Positions 34,158 through 42,230 of a DNA stretch of 64,000 nt are shown piece after piece. The DNA is from Nitratireductor alexandrii (GTDB lineage Bacteria; Pseudomonadota; Alphaproteobacteria; Rhizobiales; Rhizobiaceae). The position numbers were made by a program, and so were the translations under genes. The stretch spans positions 62,001 to 126,000 of the forward strand of contig NZ_RBVY01000009.1 of NCBI RefSeq assembly GCF_004000215.1, given 5' to 3'. Under the pieces are notes generated by a model. It had not been told where the DNA came from and made no database searches. It was given only the letters and a program-made list of their open reading frames with translations. Each line of letters begins with the position of its first letter. The stretch's first letter is position 1.

Positions 34158-34519
34158 CCAAGGTGACAGGCATTGGCGGATTTTTCTTTCGCGCCCGCGA
34201 TCCCCGGGCGCTGGCGGCCTGGTACGAAACCCATCTCGGCGTGAACGACATCACCATGTCGGTCTGGCGCCAGGAGGCCGGCGCGACGGTGTTTGCCCCG
34301 TTCGCGCACGATACGGACTATTTCGGCCGCCCCGACCAGGCCTGGATGATCAATTTCCGCGTCGACGACCTCGACGCGATGATGGCGAAGCTCAAACAGG
34401 CCGGCATCGCGGTCGAAACGCGCGCCGAGTGGGATTCCGAGGTCGGACGCTTCTGCCGTATTCACGACCCGGAGGGCAATCCGGTCGAATTGTGGGAGCC
34501 GGCAGGCCCTGCTGCCTGA
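34154..34519 (+). CDS. VOC-superfamily (glyoxalase-like) protein
   Basis: A 121-residue protein with the paired beta-alpha-beta modules of the vicinal oxygen chelate fold: IGGFFFRARDPRALAAWYET, MINFRVDDLDAMMAKLKQAG and IHDPEGNPVELWEP with a metal-binding Glu. VOC proteins include glyoxalases, dioxygenases and resistance proteins; the function here is unknown. It is translationally coupled to an MFS transporter, which might suggest a shared role in handling a small toxic molecule (inference). Confidence 0.85.
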   Translation: MTKVTGIGGFFFRARDPRALAAWYETHLGVNDITMSVWRQEAGATVFAPFAHDTDYFGRPDQAWMINFRVDDLDAMMAKLKQAGIAVETRAEWDSEVGRFCRIHDPEGNPVELWEPAGPAA

Positions 34520-34550
34520 TCCGGCCGGCGGCGGGGCGGTGGCGTGCGTG

Positions 34551-35282
34551 TCAACGGCCCGGAACGGTCTCGTTGCGCGGACCTTGCGCGAGCGCCGTTC
34601 CCGGGCTGCCGTCCGTTTCCGCATCTGCCAGCGTGAGGCGATAGCCGCGTGCGGTCCAGGCGATGCCGCCGCTCGGCACGCTGAGCCGCGTCGACCCGGC
34701 GGCGGCGACCGTGCCCAGCGCCACCGCGCCCTCCGACGCGTCGCCGATCGCCCAAAGCCGCAACACCGCACCCACGGGGAGGTCGGCCAGGGCGAGCGGC
34801 TGAAAGTGCAATGTCCCGTCGGTGAAGTCTTCCACCAGCGCCCGTGGCATGCCCTGGGCATCGTCGAGCAGGGCGACGGCGCGCCTGTCCTGGCTGGCGC
34901 CGATCGTGCCCGCCACCATGCCGATGCCGAAGGCGGCGGCAAGGCAGACCGCGACCGCCGCGCCGCGCCAGCCGCCGAGCGCCTGCGCAAAGGCGTTAGG
35001 CTGCGGGTGCGCATCGCCGCTCGCCCGCCTCGAACGCGCGGGCGGGGCGGGGTTCATGTGCGGCAGCGCGGCAATGCCGGTCTGCACCGTCCGCCATACC
35101 TCGCCACGCGGCGTGGCGCCGTCGGCGGCGGGACCGCGCAGCCTTTGGGCAAGCCGCATCACCGCCTCGCGAAACGCGGGATCGCGCTCCAGATCCTTTT
35201 CCGCGCGCTCGCGCTCGGCCTCGTTCATCCGGCCCATGACGAAATCGTCCGCGCGCGCCATGCGCTCCCTGTCGCTAGTCAT
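34551..35282 (-). CDS. RskA-like anti-sigma factor, no sigma gene beside it
   Basis: A 243-residue protein with an N-terminal cytoplasmic anti-sigma-like segment (ADDFVMGRMNEAERERAEKD), one membrane helix (GAAVAVCLAAAFGIGMVAGT) and an extracytoplasmic RskA-C-like domain (ALVEDFTDGTLHFQPLALAD, LWAIGDASEGAVALG). Such proteins hold ECF sigma factors at the membrane and are normally encoded next to them. No sigma gene is adjacent: slyX lies upstream and a convergent VOC gene downstream. ATG 35282 is taken; GTG 35291 is an alternative. Confidence 0.72.
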   Translation of the reverse strand: MTSDRERMARADDFVMGRMNEAERERAEKDLERDPAFREAVMRLAQRLRGPAADGATPRGEVWRTVQTGIAALPHMNPAPPARSRRASGDAHPQPNAFAQALGGWRGAAVAVCLAAAFGIGMVAGTIGASQDRRAVALLDDAQGMPRALVEDFTDGTLHFQPLALADLPVGAVLRLWAIGDASEGAVALGTVAAAGSTRLSVPSGGIAWTARGYRLTLADAETDGSPGTALAQGPRNETVPGR

Positions 35283-35379
35283 CGAAAACACCCGCGACCC
35301 GTCAGTTCCCCTGAAATCCTAGAGCCAATGGCTTGCCAAGGAAACCGAATTGCGTTGCGCCAGTCTCCCGGGCCGGACG

Positions 35380-35583
35380 TCACCAGTGCGGCGGTTTCGT
35401 GACCGGAACCTCGGGTGCGGTCTGTTCCTCAAGTGCGAGAAAGCGCTGGGTCAGCCGGTCGAGTTGCGCTTGCAGGCGTTCGATCGTCGTCCATTGCGCG
35501 GCGATCTCGCCCGACAGGTCCTCGATCGTGCGTTCCTGCTCGGCGACGATCATTTCCAAGGTCGCGATGCGGTCCTGTTTCAT
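35380..35583 (-). CDS. slyX: SlyX family protein
   Basis: A 67-residue coiled-coil protein: RIATLEMIVAEQERTIEDLS, QWTTIERLQAQLDRLTQRF, and the family ending PVTKPPHW. SlyX is widespread in proteobacteria without a defined function. It overlaps the upstream thioesterase gene by four bases and appears to be last of an Fe-ADH / thioesterase / slyX operon. Confidence 0.88.
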   Translation of the reverse strand: MKQDRIATLEMIVAEQERTIEDLSGEIAAQWTTIERLQAQLDRLTQRFLALEEQTAPEVPVTKPPHW

Positions 35584-36017
35584 GCGATTATGCCTTCAAG
35601 TGCGGAGCGCAGCGCATCGGCGAGCGGTTCGGGACGTCGTGTCGCGCGATCCACGTAGACATGTACGAAAAACCCTTCGGCCGCCGCGTGGTCGTCCCGG
35701 TTGCGAAACAGTCCCACCTCGTAGCGCACGGAAGACCTGCCGAGCCGCGCGACCCGCAGACCGGCGGTGACGGTGTCGGGAAAGGCGAGTTCGCTGAAAT
35801 AGCGGCAGCCCGTTTCCACCACAAGCCCGATCCGGTCGCCGCCGTGAATGTCGAGCACACCCTGGTCGATCAGCCAGCCGTTCACGGCCGTGTCGAACAG
35901 CGAATAATGCACCACGTTGTTCATGTGGCCGTAGATGTCGTTGTCCATCCAGCGGGTCGTGATCGGGCGGAAGGCGCGATAGGCCGCGCGCGTGGCGGGG
36001 GCCGGACGATCAGCCAT
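35580..36017 (-). CDS. acyl-CoA thioesterase (4HBT hotdog family)
   Basis: A 145-residue hotdog-fold protein with RWMDNDIYGHMNNVVHYSLFD, the conserved Asp/His/Asn active-site stretch of 4-hydroxybenzoyl-CoA-type thioesterases, then RYFSELAFPDTVTAGLRVAR. It hydrolyses acyl- or aryl-CoA esters; the chain preference is unknown. It starts 30 bases after the Fe-ADH gene. Confidence 0.88.
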   Translation of the reverse strand: MADRPAPATRAAYRAFRPITTRWMDNDIYGHMNNVVHYSLFDTAVNGWLIDQGVLDIHGGDRIGLVVETGCRYFSELAFPDTVTAGLRVARLGRSSVRYEVGLFRNRDDHAAAEGFFVHVYVDRATRRPEPLADALRSALEGIIA

Positions 36018-36047
36018 CGGTTTTCTCCCCTGAGCCGCCGCCGGACC

Positions 36048-37223
36048 TCACCACGCCGCCCGGTAGATCGCCAGCGCGTCGGCCTCGCGCAGTTCGCGGG
36101 GATTGTTGACCAGAAGCCGCGTCTGCTTCATCGCGTCGGCCGCCATCTTGGCAAGGTGCTCCTCGCCGATGCCGACTTCGCGCAATTGGGCAGGCAGTCC
36201 GAGCTTTTTCGACAGTGCGGCCAGGGCTTCGATGAAGCTGCCGCACCGTCCCTGCGTGCCGTCTTCATGCGCCAGTTCGGGAAAGGCGTCGGCGGCGATC
36301 TCCGCGTAGAGCCCGGCTGCCTCCGGCGCATTGAAGCGCAGCACATGCGGCAACACCAGCGCGTTCGACAGGCCGTGGGGGACGTGGAACGTGCCGCCGA
36401 TCGGATAGGCCAGCGCATGCACGGCCGCGACCGGCGAATTGGCGAAGGCCTGTCCGGCCAGCATCGAGCCGAGCAGCATCGCGCTGCGCGCGGCCATATC
36501 GTGGCCTGCGAAGACGGCGGTTTCGACATGCGCGCCCAGAAGCTGCAGGGCCTGGCGTGCCAGCATTTTCGACAGCGGATTGTTGTTGGCGCTTTTGGAG
36601 GCGTAGGCCTCGATGGCGTGCACCATGGCGTCGATGCCGGTCGCCGCGGTGATCGCCGGCGGCAGGCCCAGCGTCAGCTCCGGGTCGAGCACGGCGATGT
36701 CGGGCAGGATGAGCGGGCTCGAAACGCCGCGCTTTTCCTCCTCGCCGACGGTGATGATCGAGACCGGTGTCACTTCGGAGCCCGTGCCGGCCGTGGTCGG
36801 CACCAGCGCCAGCGGCAGGCGCGGTCCCTTGGCGTTGCCCACGCCCCAGGCCGCGTCGAGGTCTTCGCCCGAGCCGGTGAGCAGCGCGGCGAGCTTGGCG
36901 ACGTCAAGCGACGAACCGCCACCGAAGCCGGCGACGCCGGTAACGCCGGCGGCCCGGCCGGTCTCGACCGCGGCCGTCAGCGTGGCCAGCGACGGATCGG
37001 CCTCGACCCGATCGAAGATCGTCACCGCGATTCCGGCTTCTTCGAGCGAGGCCAGAGCGGCATCGCAAAGGCCGAGGGCACGCAGGCCGGGGTCGGTGAC
37101 GAACAAAATCCTCGCGCCGAGGATAGGCCCGGCGATCGCACCGAAGCGGCGGGCCGCCCCTGCCTCGAACCGGACCGATGGCGTGGTATTGAACGCAAAA
37201 GGCGGGAAAGCATCATTTGTCAT
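36048..37223 (-). CDS. iron-containing alcohol dehydrogenase
   Basis: A 391-residue group III dehydrogenase: GFGGGSSLDVAKLAALL for cofactor binding, PTTAGTGSEVTPVSIIT, ATGIDAMVHAIEAYASK, and the metal-binding histidines in HALAYPIGGTFHVPHGLSNA. It interconverts alcohols and aldehydes or ketones with NAD(P). The long frame to 38900 is a shadow of the ABC ATPase gene; ATG 37223 fits the family start. It diverges from the nucleoside transporter operon. A link with aldehyde from deoxynucleoside breakdown is possible but unproved. Confidence 0.92.
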   Translation of the reverse strand: MTNDAFPPFAFNTTPSVRFEAGAARRFGAIAGPILGARILFVTDPGLRALGLCDAALASLEEAGIAVTIFDRVEADPSLATLTAAVETGRAAGVTGVAGFGGGSSLDVAKLAALLTGSGEDLDAAWGVGNAKGPRLPLALVPTTAGTGSEVTPVSIITVGEEEKRGVSSPLILPDIAVLDPELTLGLPPAITAATGIDAMVHAIEAYASKSANNNPLSKMLARQALQLLGAHVETAVFAGHDMAARSAMLLGSMLAGQAFANSPVAAVHALAYPIGGTFHVPHGLSNALVLPHVLRFNAPEAAGLYAEIAADAFPELAHEDGTQGRCGSFIEALAALSKKLGLPAQLREVGIGEEHLAKMAADAMKQTRLLVNNPRELREADALAIYRAAW

Positions 37224-37285
37224 GCCGGGAAAATTGACAAGCCGCCGCGCTTTTGTCGAGAGTGCTTGCCACGACGGCGCGGATT

Positions 37286-37334
37286 GGCAAGAGGCTTGCC
37301 GCCATGCTAGGTTTTTTACCAAACGATAAAAAAC
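37286..37334. promoter_or_regulatory. inverted repeats upstream of the nucleoside transporter operon
   Basis: Two dyads lie in the 129-base divergent gap: GGCAAG-AGG-CTTGCC (37286-37300), and GTTTTTTA (37311-37318) with TAAAAAAC (37327-37334) around CCAAACGA. The second ends 18 bases before the ATPase start codon. It is AT-rich and likely an operator of a repressor encoded outside the window. Confidence 0.5.
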
Positions 37335-37352
37335 AGAGGGGTAGGCGGTTGC

Positions 37353-38885
37353 ATGGCGCAGTCTGCAATCGAGCTTAAGGGGATCGACAAGAGTTTCGGT
37401 GCCGTGCGCGCCAATCGCGACATCGATCTCGAAATCGCGCCTGGCACCATTCACGGCATCATCGGGGAAAACGGTGCCGGCAAGTCGACGCTGATGTCGA
37501 TTCTCTACGGTTTCTACCAGGCTGACCGCGGGGAAATCTTCGTCAACGGCCGTAAGATCGCCATCGATTCGCCCAATGACGCGATCGCCGCCGGTATCGG
37601 CATGGTGCATCAGCATTTCATGCTCGTGCACAATTTCACCGTGCTGGAAAACATCATTCTGGGCGCGGAGGGGGCCTCGCTGCTCAATACGGGCATCGCT
37701 CGCGCGCGCTCCGAGCTGCAGCGGCTTGAGCAGGAATACAGTCTCGAAGTCGATCCCGACGCGATTATCGAGCAATTGCCCGTCGGCCTGCAGCAGCGCG
37801 TCGAAATTCTCAAAGCGCTTTATCGCGGCGCCGAAATCCTCATCCTCGACGAACCGACCGGCGTGCTGACGCCGGCCGAGGCCGATCATCTGTTTCGCAT
37901 CCTGCGCAAGCTGAAGGACGAGGGCAAGACGATCGTCCTGATCACCCATAAGCTGCGCGAGATCATGGCGGTGACTGACAACGTGTCGGTCATGCGCCAG
38001 GGCGCCATGGTTGCCACCCGCAAGACCGCGGCGACCACGGTCGAGGAACTGGCCGAACTGATGGTCGGTCGCCGCGTGCTCCTGCGTGTCGAAAAGGGCG
38101 AGGCGCGGCCGGGCGAGGTCAAGCTTTCGGTGAAGAACCTGTCCGTCCGCGATTCGCGCGGCGTTCTCATGGTCGACGACGTGTCCTTCGACGTGCGCGG
38201 CGGCGAGATCGTCGGCATCGCCGGGGTCGCGGGCAACGGCCAGTCGGAACTGATCGAGGCGATCGCGGGAACCCGCCGGGCCGAGACGGGCACCGTCCTG
38301 CTCGACGGCGCGCCGATCGACGTCGTCGGCGCGGCCGATCCCGGCGAGTTGCGCACGCGCGGCCTCGCCCATGTGCCCGAGGACCGCCACCATGTCGGCC
38401 TGGTTCTGCCCTTCGAGGAAAACGAGAACTCGATCCTCGGTTATCACGGCATGGATTTCTATCTGAACGGCCCGTTCCTCAATATCGAGGCGATCCGTTC
38501 CGATGCGCGCGACAAGATCGAGAAATACGACATCCGTCCCGCCGATTGCCGGCTGAAGACGGCCAATTTCTCCGGCGGCAACCAGCAGAAGATCGTGCTT
38601 GCCCGTGAGATGGAAAAGGATCCCGGCGTGCTCGTCGTCGGCCAGCCGACGCGCGGTGTCGACGTCGGCGCCATCGAATTCATCCACAAGCAGCTCATCG
38701 CCATGCGCGACCAGGGCAAGGCCGTGCTTCTGATTTCCGTCGAACTCGACGAGATCCGCTCCCTGTCCGACCGCATCCTGGTCATGTTCGACGGTCGCAT
38801 CGTCGGCGAGCGCGGCCCGGACGCCACCGAGGGCGAGCTTGGCCTGTTGATGGCCGGTGTCGAGGCGCAGGAGGCAGCCGAATGA
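37353..38885 (+). CDS. nucleoside ABC transporter ATP-binding protein (double ATPase)
   Basis: A 510-residue protein with two ABC cassettes. The first has Walker A GENGAGKST, signature-like LPVGLQQRVEIL and Walker B ILILDEPTGVLTP. The second has a degenerate Walker A region, VAGVAGNGQSELIEAI, and FSGGNQQKIVLAREM. This arrangement is typical of sugar and nucleoside importers of the Bmp/YufO type. It overlaps the first permease by four bases and heads an operon running into nucleoside catabolic genes. The binding protein is probably the BMP protein at 31722. Confidence 0.93.
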   Translation: MAQSAIELKGIDKSFGAVRANRDIDLEIAPGTIHGIIGENGAGKSTLMSILYGFYQADRGEIFVNGRKIAIDSPNDAIAAGIGMVHQHFMLVHNFTVLENIILGAEGASLLNTGIARARSELQRLEQEYSLEVDPDAIIEQLPVGLQQRVEILKALYRGAEILILDEPTGVLTPAEADHLFRILRKLKDEGKTIVLITHKLREIMAVTDNVSVMRQGAMVATRKTAATTVEELAELMVGRRVLLRVEKGEARPGEVKLSVKNLSVRDSRGVLMVDDVSFDVRGGEIVGIAGVAGNGQSELIEAIAGTRRAETGTVLLDGAPIDVVGAADPGELRTRGLAHVPEDRHHVGLVLPFEENENSILGYHGMDFYLNGPFLNIEAIRSDARDKIEKYDIRPADCRLKTANFSGGNQQKIVLAREMEKDPGVLVVGQPTRGVDVGAIEFIHKQLIAMRDQGKAVLLISVELDEIRSLSDRILVMFDGRIVGERGPDATEGELGLLMAGVEAQEAAE

Positions 38886-40024
38886 GCGCACCCTATGCAA
38901 AACTGCCCGCCTGGGCCGATTTCGGGCTGATCCCGCTGATCAACCTGATCGTGGCTTTTCTGGTCGCCGGGCTGGTGGTGCTTCTGGTCGGCGAAAGCCC
39001 GATCGAAGCCGCCGGCCTGTTGCTGAAGGGAGCCTTCGGCTCGGGCTCCGGCATCGGCTACACGCTCTACTACGCCACCAGCTTCATCTTCACCGGGCTG
39101 GCGGTGGCGGTTGCGTTCCATTGCGGCCTGTTCAACATCGGCGGCGAAGGCCAGGCCTATGTCGGTGGGCTCGGCGTGGCGCTTGTGTGTCTGACCTTCG
39201 ACGGTCTCCTGCCCTGGTGGCTCAACTTCCTGCTCGCCATTGCCGGCTGCGCGGCGATCGGCGCCATCTGGGCCATGATACCCGGCTGGCTCCAGGCCAA
39301 GCGCGGCAGCCATATCGTCATCACCACCATCATGTTCAACTTCATCGCCGCGAGCCTGATGGTCTATCTGCTCGTCGGCGCGCTGAAGCCGCCGGGCTCG
39401 ATGGCGCCGCAGACCCGCACCTTTCTGCCGGACGCGCACCTGCCCAAGCTCAATTGGCTGATCGAGATGTTCGGCTTTTCCGTCCGTTCGACACCGCTCA
39501 ACCTATCCTTCATCCTGGCGCTGGTCATGGCGGTCGTGGTCTGGGCGCTGATCTGGCGCACCAAGCTCGGCTACGAGATCCGCACGATGGGCTTTTCGCC
39601 CAAGGCGGCGCGTTATGCCGGCATCAAGGAAGCCAGGATCATCGTCATCACCATGGCCATTTCCGGCGCGCTCGCCGGCATGATGGCGCTCAACCCGGTC
39701 ATGGGCGACCAGCATCGCCTCCAGCTCGATTTCGTCACCGGCGCCGGCTTCGTCGGCATCGCCGTCGCGCTGATGGGGCGCTCCCACCCGGCCGGCATCG
39801 TGCCGGCGGCGATCCTGTTCGGCATGCTCTACCAGGGTGGTGCCGAGATCTCCTTCGTCATGCCGCATATCAGCCGCGACATGATCGTCATCATCCAGGG
39901 CCTGGTGATCCTGTTTGCAGGCGCGCTCGAGCACATGTTCCGCCCGGCGGTACAGGCCGCGTTCGCCAGCCTCAGTCCGCGCGCCGTCGGCATCGACGCC
40001 GAAGCCAAGGGGGAGGGTGCCTGA
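38882..40024 (+). CDS. nucleoside ABC transporter permease 1
   Basis: A 380-residue inner-membrane protein of the BPD_transp_2 family with about ten helices: GLAVAVAFHCGLFNIGGEGQ, a hallmark of this group, and RTMGFSPKAARYAGIKEARI in the coupling loop. Pairs with the permease encoded just downstream to form the channel. It overlaps the ATPase gene by four bases. Confidence 0.92.
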   Translation: MSAPYAKLPAWADFGLIPLINLIVAFLVAGLVVLLVGESPIEAAGLLLKGAFGSGSGIGYTLYYATSFIFTGLAVAVAFHCGLFNIGGEGQAYVGGLGVALVCLTFDGLLPWWLNFLLAIAGCAAIGAIWAMIPGWLQAKRGSHIVITTIMFNFIAASLMVYLLVGALKPPGSMAPQTRTFLPDAHLPKLNWLIEMFGFSVRSTPLNLSFILALVMAVVVWALIWRTKLGYEIRTMGFSPKAARYAGIKEARIIVITMAISGALAGMMALNPVMGDQHRLQLDFVTGAGFVGIAVALMGRSHPAGIVPAAILFGMLYQGGAEISFVMPHISRDMIVIIQGLVILFAGALEHMFRPAVQAAFASLSPRAVGIDAEAKGEGA

Positions 40025-40025
40025 G

Positions 40026-40997
40026 ATGGATGTCGTCAATCTCGTCCTGCAGCTCTTCGACGCCACCATCCGCGTCTCCGTGCCGCTGCTTCTGGCCGCG
40101 CTCGCCGGGCTCTATTCGGAGCGGTCCGGCGTGTTCGACATCGGCCTGGAAGGCAAGATGCTGGCTGGCGCCTTCGCCGGCGCTTCCACCGCCGCCGTCA
40201 CCGGGTCGGCATGGCTCGGCATGCTGGCCGCCGTCGCCATTTCGGTGTTTTTCGCGCTGGTGCACGGCTTCGCCTCCATCACCCATCGCGGAAACCAGAT
40301 CGTGTCGGGCGTGGCGATCAACTTCATCGCCGCCGGCTCGACCGTCATTCTCGGCCAGGCCTGGTTCAGCCAGGGCGGGCGCACGCCCTCGCTGGTCGCG
40401 GATGCGCGCTTCAACGCCATAACCCTGCCGTTCGCCGACACGCTGCGCGAGGTGCCGCTGGTCGGGCCGATCTATTCCGAGCTCGTTTCCGGCCATTCGC
40501 TGATTGCCTATGTCGCTTTCTTGATGGTGCCCTTCACCTGGTGGGTGCTGTTTCGCACCCGCTTCGGTCTGCGGCTGCGCGCCGTTGGCGAGAACCCGGC
40601 CGCCGTCGACACCGCCGGTATCTCCGTTGCCTGGCTGCGCTATCGCGCCGTCATTTGCACCGGCGTTCTGACCGGGCTTGCCGGCACCTATCTCGCCGTG
40701 TCGCAGAATGCCGGTTTCGTGAAGGACATGACCGCCGGCAAGGGGTTCATCGCGCTCGCCGCGCTGATCTTCGCCAAATGGCGGCCGGTGCCGGCGATGT
40801 TCGCCTGTCTGCTGTTCGGTTTCCTCGACGCCTTCGCCATCCGCTTCCAGGGCATCGCCCTGCCGATGATCGGCAAGGTGCCGGTGCAGTTGATGCAGGC
40901 ATTGCCCTATATCCTCACCGTCATCCTGCTGGCCGGTTTCATCGGCAAGGCGATCCCGCCCAAGGCCGGCGGCGTCGCCTATGTGAAGGAACGCTGA
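40026..40997 (+). CDS. nucleoside ABC transporter permease 2
   Basis: A 323-residue permease of the same family with YSERSGVFDIGLEGKMLAGA, ASITHRGNQIVSGVAINFIA and RAVGENPAAVDTAGISVAWL. The last matches the ATPase-contacting loop. ATG 40026 follows the stop of permease 1 by one base. It is followed by cytidine deaminase after 46 bases, so transport and salvage genes are co-transcribed. Confidence 0.92.
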   Translation: MDVVNLVLQLFDATIRVSVPLLLAALAGLYSERSGVFDIGLEGKMLAGAFAGASTAAVTGSAWLGMLAAVAISVFFALVHGFASITHRGNQIVSGVAINFIAAGSTVILGQAWFSQGGRTPSLVADARFNAITLPFADTLREVPLVGPIYSELVSGHSLIAYVAFLMVPFTWWVLFRTRFGLRLRAVGENPAAVDTAGISVAWLRYRAVICTGVLTGLAGTYLAVSQNAGFVKDMTAGKGFIALAALIFAKWRPVPAMFACLLFGFLDAFAIRFQGIALPMIGKVPVQLMQALPYILTVILLAGFIGKAIPPKAGGVAYVKER

Positions 40998-41043
40998 GCA
41001 TGCGCACCGCTCCTGCAGTCGCCGCCAACCGGGTGCCGGGATA

Positions 41044-41436
41044 ATGTCGCACGATCTGTTCGAGGCCGCGGTCGCGGCGATGGCGAAAGCGCACGCGCCC
41101 TATTCGAGATTTCCGGTCGGCGCTGCGATCCGCACGGTCGACGGCCGCATTCATTCCGGCGCCAATATCGAAAACGCCTCCTACCCCGAGGGCTGGTGCG
41201 CCGAAACCACCGCCTTGGCGCATTTCGTCATGGCCGGCGGCGGGGAGATTGCCGAGATCGCCGTGGTCGCCGAGCGCATGGCCAGGATCACGCCGTGCGG
41301 CGGCTGCCGGCAAAGGCTGGCCGAATTCGCCGCCGCCGACACCAGGCTGCATTTGTGCGACGACACGGGTATAGTCGAGACCACCACCTTGGGCGCGTTG
41401 CTTCCGCTCGGATTTCGCGGAGATGGGTTGAAATGA
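41044..41436 (+). CDS. cdd: cytidine deaminase
   Basis: A 130-residue homotetrameric-type enzyme converting (deoxy)cytidine to (deoxy)uridine. The zinc site reads GWCAETTAL (Cys and catalytic Glu) and PCGGCRQRLAEF (two Cys); the substrate motif is SGANIENASYPEG. It overlaps the phosphorylase gene by four bases. It feeds deoxyuridine to DeoA downstream. Confidence 0.95.
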   Translation: MSHDLFEAAVAAMAKAHAPYSRFPVGAAIRTVDGRIHSGANIENASYPEGWCAETTALAHFVMAGGGEIAEIAVVAERMARITPCGGCRQRLAEFAAADTRLHLCDDTGIVETTTLGALLPLGFRGDGLK

Positions 41437-42230
41437 AGGCTGCCGTGGATCTGCTCGTCGAGAGGCTGGGCGGCCTCGTTCCTGAAACCGCGATCGTCCT
41501 CGGTTCCGGTCTGGGCGGGCTGGTCGACGAGGTCTCCGATCCGGTGCGCCTGTCTTATGCCGATTTGCCCGGCTTCCCGCAAAGCGGGGTCACCGGCCAT
41601 GCCGGCGAACTGGTGGCCGGCCGCTTTTCCGGCACGCCGGTCTTGATGCTGGCCGGCCGTGCCCATTATTACGAACACGGCAACGCCGCCGCCATGCGTC
41701 CCGCGCTCGAAACCCTGGCCGGCATCGGCATCAAGCGTCTCGTCCTGACCAACGCCGCCGGCTCGCTCGATCCCGACATGCCGCCCGGTTCGGTGATGCT
41801 GATCACCGACCACATCAATTTTTCCGGCACCAATCCACTGTTCGGCGAGCCGAGCGACCGCCGTTTCGTCGGCTTGACCGAGGCCTATGACGCCGCCATG
41901 CGCGCCGCGCTCGAAAACGCCGCCGAGGCGACCGGCACGCCGCTGAAAAGGGGCGTTTATATGTGGTTTTCCGGCCCGTCCTTCGAAACGCCGGCCGAAA
42001 TCCGCATGGCCCGTGTTCTCGGCGCCGACGCCGTCGGCATGTCGACCGTGCCGGAGGTGATCCTGGCCCGTTTTCTGGGCATGCGGGTCGCCGCCTGTTC
42101 GGTCATCACCAATCTCGCCGCCGGCATGACCGGCGAGGAACTCTCGCACCAGGAAACCAAGGACATGGCGCCGCTCGGCGGTGCGCGCCTGGCCGCCGTG
42201 CTGCGCCGCGCGATCGGAGAGTTCCAATGA
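41433..42230 (+). CDS. purine nucleoside phosphorylase
   Basis: A 265-residue class I (trimeric) phosphorylase: VLGSGLGGLVDEV phosphate loop, GRAHYYEHGN, LTNAAGSLDPDMPPGSVMLI and YMWFSGPSFETPAEIRM, then GMSTVPEVILAR. It cleaves (deoxy)inosine and (deoxy)guanosine with phosphate, releasing (deoxy)ribose-1-phosphate. It overlaps cdd and deoC by four bases each, so the genes are tightly coupled. Confidence 0.94.
   Translation: MKAAVDLLVERLGGLVPETAIVLGSGLGGLVDEVSDPVRLSYADLPGFPQSGVTGHAGELVAGRFSGTPVLMLAGRAHYYEHGNAAAMRPALETLAGIGIKRLVLTNAAGSLDPDMPPGSVMLITDHINFSGTNPLFGEPSDRRFVGLTEAYDAAMRAALENAAEATGTPLKRGVYMWFSGPSFETPAEIRMARVLGADAVGMSTVPEVILARFLGMRVAACSVITNLAAGMTGEELSHQETKDMAPLGGARLAAVLRRAIGEFQ

Noticed and set aside
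37224..38900. Upstream extension of the Fe-ADH frame to 38900
   Set aside because: This stretch is antisense to the ABC ATPase gene. The ADH family starts at 37223.
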